NCBI GenBank assembly: GCA_025997875.1
Contig: BNVE01000145.1
Span: forward strand, 1 to 9,702
Length of the DNA: 9,702 bases
Direction: 5' to 3'
Source of the DNA: Spirochaetia bacterium
GTDB taxonomy: Bacteria > Spirochaetota > Spirochaetia > Treponematales > Breznakiellaceae
Under the pieces are notes generated by a model. It made no database searches and was not told the origin of the DNA. It saw nothing but the letters and a program-made list of their open reading frames with translations. The position numbers and the translations under genes were made by a program. Positions 6,373-9,702 of the stretch are shown in pieces (the stretch's first letter is position 1; each line of letters begins with the position of its first letter).

Positions 6373-7497
6373 CTACAAATTCCGGCCCCGGAGCCGCCCC
6401 CGCTTGGTCAACCCTTCATGATGGTGCATCTTGAGGAGGGCCTCCACCTGGCTCATGGTATCAAGGTCTACGCCGACCAGAATCAGAAGGGAAGTACCGC
6501 CCATCAGGTACGAAATCGATGAGGGGAAGTTAAACAGCCGCTGTATGATGGTCGGAATAATCGCAATCAGCGCCAGGTACAGAGACCCGGGAAGCACGAT
6601 GCGGTTCAGTATCCTGGTCAGGTACTCCTCGATCCGTTCCGTCCGGATACCCGGTATGGAACCCCCGTTCTCCCGAATATTCTTGGCAATTTCTATGGGG
6701 TTCAAACTGACCTGGGTATAGAAATAGGCGAAAAATATGATAAGCAGCACATAGAGGACCGTATACAGGGCGCCGTTGGGGCTTAAAGCCCGGGACACCG
6801 CCGCAAGCCAAGCCACATTTCCCCCGATGGTCGAAGCGATCTGCAGGGGGAAGGTAAGAATGGATGAGGCAAAAATGACCGGGATAACCCCGGAAGGGTT
6901 GATCTTGAAGGGAATATAGGTGTTCTGGGCGCCGTACATTTTGCGGCCCACAACCCGTTTGGCGTAATTGACCGATATTTTCCGCTGCCCCTGCTGTTCA
7001 AAGACTACCAGGGCAACTACCGCCACGAACATAACGAGTACCACGATGACGAATACCAGGTTGAGGTCCCCGTTCTGCACCCGGCCGCCCAATTCCCAGA
7101 CCGCCTGGGGCAAACGGGCGACGATACCGGCAAAGATCAGCAGGGAAATACCGTTTCCGATCCCCCGCTTGGTGATCTGCTCACCCATCCACATAAGGAA
7201 CATGGTTCCCGTAGTCACCGTCAGGATGGCAATAATGGTAAAGGGAACCATCCCCATGTTAAGGAGGTTATCCACACTTCGGGAGATGCTTTGGGCATAC
7301 TGGGTAACCGCAAAGGACTGGATAAGACAGACACCCACCGTTCCATACCGCTGATAAGTCTGTATCTTTTTCCGTCCCCCCTCTTCCTGGGAGATCTTTT
7401 TCAGACTGGGGAATACGATAAGCAACAGCTGCATGATGATAGACATTGATATGTAGGGCATGATCCCCAACATAAAAATCGAGAAATTGGAAAAAGC
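6373..7497 (-). pseudogene. secY: Body of the preprotein translocase channel SecY, severed from its inverted 5' end
   Basis: From about AFSNFSIFMLGIMPYIS (7497 leftwards) to the stop, 374 residues match SecY from its first periplasmic loop to the C-terminus. Landmarks include IIMQLLLIVFPSLKKISQEE, the following transmembrane helices, the cytoplasmic loop VVGRKMYGAQNTYIPFKINP, SGVIPVIFASSILTFPLQ, and the basic end LTKRGRLRGRNL. SecY forms the membrane pore through which Sec substrates pass. The frame stays open on the minus strand up to an ATG at 7647, but those ~50 residues (MIPGIGNTAPTRK onward) are the antisense of SecY's own N-terminus and not SecY. The real N-terminus reads on the opposite strand at 7529-7663. 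As written, no functional SecY can be made; SecY is normally single-copy and essential. The body shows no internal frameshift. Confidence 0.85.
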
Positions 7498-7501
7498 CGG
7501 C

Positions 7502-7519
7502 GCCGGAAAAACTGAATAG
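7502..7519 (+). pseudogene. rplO: Displaced 3' end of rplO (five codons and stop)
   Basis: Plus-strand codons GCC GGA AAA ACT GAA TAG read AGKTE-stop. Under the inversion model they follow ...AVTS of the rplO body at 7664 and complete a 153-residue uL15. The assignment rests on the model and on the stop preceding the secY ribosome binding site by the expected few bases; five codons alone cannot prove it. Confidence 0.55.
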
Positions 7520-7525
7520 GAAGGA
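7518..7525 (+). promoter_or_regulatory. Ribosome binding site of the inverted secY start
   Basis: AGGAAGGA overlaps the displaced rplO stop codon and ends three bases before the plus-strand ATG at 7529. A stop, binding site and start packed this closely is how genes join elsewhere in this operon. This argues that the segment is a genuine rplO-secY junction turned around, and not random sequence. Confidence 0.65.
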
Positions 7526-7528
7526 TGA

Positions 7529-7663
7529 ATGGCTAATCCGTTGATTGGAATTTTCAGAGTAAAGGAACTCCGGGAGCGTATTCTCTTTACCGCAGGGATG
7601 CTGGTGATTTTCCGTGTCGGCGCGGTGTTGCCTATTCCGGGGATCAATGTCCGGGAACTCAGC
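7529..7663 (+). pseudogene. secY: Inverted N-terminal ~45 codons of SecY
   Basis: Plus-strand codons from ATG at 7529 read MANPLIGIFRVKELRERILF, then TAGMLVIFRVGAVLPIPGIN, then VRELSA. This is the canonical SecY N-terminus: an amphipathic start with the ELRERI motif, the first transmembrane helix, and the PIPGIN motif opening the first periplasmic loop. Past ~7663 the plus strand is simply the antisense of rplO and the SecY reading ends. Every other gene in the cluster is on the minus strand, so this fragment is inverted. It is separated from its continuation (AFSNFSIF at 7497), and the residues normally between PIPGIN-VREL and AFSNFSIF are missing. Confidence 0.88.
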
Positions 7664-8107
7664 GCTCGTTACAGCAACGGAGCCCCCGGCCTTTTCAATC
7701 TTTTCCTTCGCCGATGCGGACACCGCCGATACACTAAAGTTCAATTTCTTGGAGAAATCCCCATTGCCAAGGACCTTGACCGGGGCAGTCCCCTTTACCA
7801 GACCCTTTTGGATCAAGCTGGCAAGGTCCACGGTTTCCGAAGCCTCATAGCGCTTCTCAATTTCCCCCAGGTTGATGATCTGAACTTCCTTCCTGAAGGG
7901 ATAATTGGAAAAGCCCCGGTGAGCCAGGCGGCGGTACAGGGGCATCTGCCCCCCTTCAAACCCGACATAGGTTTTGCCGCCGGAACGGGACTTCTGTCCC
8001 TTGTTACCTTTCCCCGCGGTGGTTCCCCGTCCGGAACCCTGTCCCCGGCCGATAATCCGCTTGCGTTTATTGGCGCCCTCGGGGGCATGTAAGTTAAAAT
8101 CCTGCAT
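7661..8107 (-). CDS. rplO: Large ribosomal subunit protein uL15, 3' end displaced by the inversion
   Basis: The 149 residues read here match uL15: an N-terminus rich in glycine and arginine (RGQGSGRGTTAGKGNKGQKS), GFEGGQMPLYRRLAHRGFSN, LIQKGLVKGTAPVKVLGNGD, and the conserved C-terminal SAKEKIEKAGGSV. uL15 helps assemble the 50S subunit. The frame stays open to 7268 and would give 279 residues, about twice the family's length. Everything after residue ~149 is antisense or out-of-frame secY, so that longer product is an artefact of the inversion. The missing last codons and stop are found inverted at 7502-7519. The ATG overlaps the rpmD stop by one base (TAATG), indicating coupled translation. 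Confidence 0.9.
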
Positions 8108-8289
8108 TACTTAATCTCCTCCACGGTAACCAAGTGGGAAACGACTTTTACCATTCCCAAAACCGCAGGGCTCGCTTCCTGTTCGGTAACGGAACCAATC
8201 TTCCGTAAACCCAGGGAACGTACCGTCGCACGCTGCCTGGGAAGCGATCCTATGACACTCCGCGCCAGGCGGATTCTTATTTTTGCCAT
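8107..8289 (-). CDS. rpmD: Large ribosomal subunit protein uL30
   Basis: The 60-residue protein reads MAKIRIRLARSVIGSLPRQR, then ATVRSLGLRKIGSVTEQEAS, and PAVLGMVKVVSHLVTVEEIK. This is a typical short bacterial uL30: an RSxIG motif, the ATxRxLGLRKxGS block and the 'GMxxxVxHLVxVEE' end. The frame is open 20 codons further upstream, but that part is antisense-like sequence inside rpsE; the ATG at 8289, four bases after the rpsE stop, fits the family's length. The ribosome binding site is weak (GGGGTTAAGAAG), so translation may depend on ribosomes leaving rpsE. Confidence 0.95.
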   Translation of the reverse strand: MAKIRIRLARSVIGSLPRQRATVRSLGLRKIGSVTEQEASPAVLGMVKVVSHLVTVEEIK

Positions 8290-8293
8290 CTTC

Positions 8294-8824
8294 TTAACCC
8301 CACAGTTCGTTGAGGGACTTGCCCCGGTTCTTGGCAACCGCCTTGGCATCCATCATTTTATCAATACAGTTAAAAGTCGCCTTGACCACGTTGTACTGGC
8401 TGGATGCACCAATGGACTTGCTGAGCACATCGGTAACCCCGCCGGCTTCCATGATTGCCCGCACCGGACCCCCGGCAATAATCCCCGTACCGGAACAGGC
8501 GGGTTTCAGGAGTACCCGGGAAGCCTTGAAGAGTCCCTGGATCTCATGGGGAATGGTCCCGTTCTTCACCGGGAGCTTCACCATGTTCCGCTTGGCCTTA
8601 TCAATGCTCTTGCGGATAGCCTCGGAAACGTCGTTGGCCTTACCGAAACCATAACCCACATTACCCTTGCGGTCACCGATGACCGTGAGGGCGGAAAAGG
8701 AAAACCGGCGTCCGCCCTTTACGACCTTCGCGGTCCGGTTGAGCTTAACCAGTTTCTCTACAAATTCCTTATCTGCGGGATCCCGATCCCGGTTCCTGTC
8801 TCTATTATCCCGTGAATGTTCCAT
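8294..8824 (-). CDS. rpsE: Small ribosomal subunit protein uS5
   Basis: The 176-residue protein contains the S5 double-stranded-RNA-binding domain: EKLVKLNRTAKVVKGGRRFS then FSALTVIGDRKGNVGYGFGK, and the C-terminal domain with ASRVLLKPACSGTGIIAGGP and VRAIMEAGGVTDVLSKSIGA. S5 lies at the mRNA entry of the 30S subunit and contributes to decoding accuracy. The first ~20 residues are an Arg/Asp-rich low-complexity stretch (RDNRDRNRDRDPAD), longer than needed for the fold and probably disordered. AGGGGGCGGA precedes the ATG and overlaps the rplR stop region. Confidence 0.97.
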   Translation of the reverse strand: MEHSRDNRDRNRDRDPADKEFVEKLVKLNRTAKVVKGGRRFSFSALTVIGDRKGNVGYGFGKANDVSEAIRKSIDKAKRNMVKLPVKNGTIPHEIQGLFKASRVLLKPACSGTGIIAGGPVRAIMEAGGVTDVLSKSIGASSQYNVVKATFNCIDKMMDAKAVAKNRGKSLNELWG

Positions 8825-8832
8825 TCCGCCCC

Positions 8833-9195
8833 CTAGAACTGGATCCCGGCTTTCCGGGCTCCGTCGGCCAATGCCTTAATACGGCCATGATATAAATACC
8901 CGTTCCGGTCAAAAACCACCGTCTTGATGTTCTTTTCCAGAAGCCGCTTTCCGATCACTTCACCCAGCTGTGCCGCGCCTTCCACCGTCGCCTTAATAGC
9001 CTTCAAATCCTTTTCCAGGGTTGAAGCCGAAGCGAGGGTATGCCCCTTGGCATCGTCGATTATCTGAATCGACAGGGCCCGGTTACTCCGGGTCACGGTC
9101 ATCCGGGGCCGTTCGGCGGTACCGAAAAGCCCCTTACGGATATGCACTTTCCTCTTGAGCCGTTTTCTGTCTTTCTCAACCATTTTACGCAGCAT
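8833..9195 (-). CDS. rplR: Large ribosomal subunit protein uL18
   Basis: The 120-residue protein shows the uL18 pattern: a basic N-terminus ([20 protein letters not shown]), [20 protein letters not shown], then the end [25 protein letters not shown] with the GR(I)KALADGAR(K)AG signature. uL18 binds 5S rRNA in the central protuberance. The ATG follows an AGGGA about eight bases away. Unlike its neighbours it is separated from the preceding gene (rplF) by 68 bases, which are filled by two palindromes. Confidence 0.97.
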   Translation of the reverse strand: MLRKMVEKDRKRLKRKVHIRKGLFGTAERPRMTVTRSNRALSIQIIDDAKGHTLASASTLEKDLKAIKATVEGAAQLGEVIGKRLLEKNIKTVVFDRNGYLYHGRIKALADGARKAGIQF

Positions 9196-9222
9196 TTACC
9201 ATTCCCTTTCTATCCTATACGT

Positions 9223-9272
9223 GGAGAAATTGCATAGCAATTTCTCCGAGTTAAATAGCGAAGCTATTTAAC
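9223..9272. repeat. Two tandem perfect palindromes between rplF and rplR
   Basis: The first is GGAGAAATTGC-ATA-GCAATTTCTCC (9223-9247, an 11-bp stem). The second is GTTAAATAGC-GAA-GCTATTTAAC (9250-9272, a 10-bp stem). They are separated by two bases and share a layout, AAATnGC-loop-GCnATTT. The second includes the last codons and stop of rplF. No T-run follows on the minus strand, so they are poor terminators. They may be a mobile palindromic repeat or an RNA processing or stability site inside the operon. Confidence 0.7.
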
Positions 9273-9702
9273 ACCGGACTTACCGACTTTCCTTCTGATC
9301 TGTTCATCTTCATACCGGATACCCTTGCCCTTATAGGGTTCGGGGAGCCGGAGCTTCCGAATCTGGGAGGCAAATTCCCCCACCTGATGCTTGCTGATAC
9401 CGCTTACCACGACCTTGCCGCCGGCGTCCGCGGTTACCGCAAGGCCATCGGGGATGCCGACGAATATATCGCTGGAAAACCCAAGGCTCATGTTGAGGAG
9501 ATTGCCCTGCACTTCCGCCCGGTAACCGACCCCGGTAATGATCAGGACTTTGCTGAACCCTGCGGAGACGCCCACCACCATGTTGTTAAGCAGGTTGCGG
9601 TACAGCCCATGGTAGGCCACGGTCTGTTTTTCTTCGTTCACCCTGCCCACAATGATCTCTTCACCCTTGTCTTCAAAGGTTACCACCGGGTGGTACTTCT
9701 GG
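9264..9702 (-). CDS. rplF: Large ribosomal subunit protein uL6 (5' end outside the window)
   Basis: The frame is open through the right edge. The visible part starts [15 protein letters not shown], which in uL6 follows the first ~38 residues, so the true start is upstream. A GTG at 9686 is internal and not the start. Family landmarks are [53 protein letters not shown] and the highly conserved C-terminal [20 protein letters not shown]. uL6 sits near the factor-binding site of the 50S subunit. The last codons (GVK-stop) lie inside a palindrome. Upstream neighbours in this operon type would be rpsH and rpsN, outside the window. Confidence 0.96.
   Translation of the reverse strand, partial: QKYHPVVTFEDKGEEIIVGRVNEEKQTVAYHGLYRNLLNNMVVGVSAGFSKVLIITGVGYRAEVQGNLLNMSLGFSSDIFVGIPDGLAVTADAGGKVVVSGISKHQVGEFASQIRKLRLPEPYKGKGIRYEDEQIRRKVGKSGVK

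Larger units (their letters stand above)
7500..7665. other. Inverted segment carrying the rplO 3' end and secY 5' end
   Basis: This block of about 166 bp is in reverse orientation relative to both neighbours. Read on the plus strand, it gives in order the end and stop of rplO, an AGGAAGGA ribosome binding site and the first ~45 codons of secY. Both edges carry the palindrome GCGC (7500-7503 and 7662-7665), so exact breakpoints are ambiguous by a few bases. Reversing the block gives rplO ending ...VTSAGKTE-stop, and secY beginning ten bases after the stop codon. The secY body then does not rejoin in frame, and about 15-25 SecY codons are absent. Cause unresolved: misassembly or an inverted chimera is the simplest explanation. 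Confidence 0.8.

Noticed and set aside
6373..7647. An intact 424-residue SecY starting MIPGIGNTAPT
   Set aside because: The first ~50 residues are the reverse strand of SecY's own N-terminal codons and lack the first membrane helix. The real N-terminus lies on the other strand.
7500..7665. A phase-variable invertible switch controlling secY
   Set aside because: The flip would not restore a complete secY, there are no long flanking inverted repeats, and no recombinase gene is in the window. An on/off switch in an essential gene is also implausible.
7664..7705. The plus-strand residues NGAPGLFNLF as the missing SecY loop
   Set aside because: They resemble the SecY loop by chance or by the inverted homology, but the minus strand here encodes the conserved uL15 end KEKIEKAGGSV in frame with the rest of uL15.
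7529..8092. A plus-strand 187-residue gene
   Set aside because: Only its first ~45 codons are SecY-like. The rest is the antisense of rplO, which is clearly coding on the minus strand.
7268..8107. A single 279-residue protein fusing uL15 with a new C-terminal domain
   Set aside because: Residues beyond ~149 are antisense of the SecY N-terminus and then out-of-frame secY. The length is twice that of the family, and the displaced uL15 end is found inverted nearby.
1..9702. CRISPR arrays, tRNA or rRNA genes
   Set aside because: No regularly spaced direct repeats, cloverleaf or rRNA-like segments were seen on either strand.

Overview
The window reads as a chromosomal segment of a spirochaete, most likely a Treponema. 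This rests on family resemblance: the ribosomal gene order, a small four-cysteine protein riding behind rplQ, and the general look of the proteins. A GC-rich member such as the insect-gut treponemes would fit, but the species is inference. Every intact gene lies on the minus strand, so the window is best read from its right end to its left end.

From right to left, positions 9702-2957 hold the 3' part of the spc-type ribosomal cluster followed by the alpha-type cluster: rplF (5' end outside the window), rplR, rpsE, rpmD, rplO, secY, rpmJ, rpsM, rpsK, rpsD, rpoA, rplQ, and a 72-residue zinc-ribbon protein. The genes are packed tightly, with several stop/start overlaps. A good sigma70-type promoter sits in the 103-bp secY-rpmJ gap and probably gives the alpha half its own transcription. 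A clear intrinsic terminator (2871-2905) closes the cluster. Tandem palindromes lie between rplF and rplR, and a GC-rich hairpin lies between rpsM and rpsK.

The outstanding anomaly is at the rplO/secY junction. The last codons of rplO, its stop codon, a ribosome binding site and the first ~45 codons of secY are present but INVERTED: they read on the plus strand at about 7500-7665, between an rplO body and a secY body that both read on the minus strand. Reversing this ~166-bp block on paper restores a 153-codon rplO and a correctly placed secY start. However, secY would still lack roughly 15-25 codons and be out of frame. As written, secY is broken. Since SecY is the essential translocon channel, this is either an assembly or amplification artefact, a minority allele, or a real rearrangement backed by another secY copy.

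Downstream of the terminator the character changes. Positions 2854-1652 carry a visibly AT-richer gene for an AlbA_2/Schlafen-like plus GHKL-type ATP-binding protein, probably acquired. A palindrome-rich 124-bp gap follows (1528-1651). It contains a near-consensus promoter placed so close to the next start codon that the mRNA should be leaderless. That gene (1527-100) encodes an exported trypsin/HtrA-like serine protease with an intact His-Asp-Ser triad and an unassigned C-terminal half. At the extreme left edge (67-1) the first 22 codons of another minus-strand gene are visible, resembling the N-terminus of an IS1182-like transposase. I see no tRNA, rRNA or CRISPR array.
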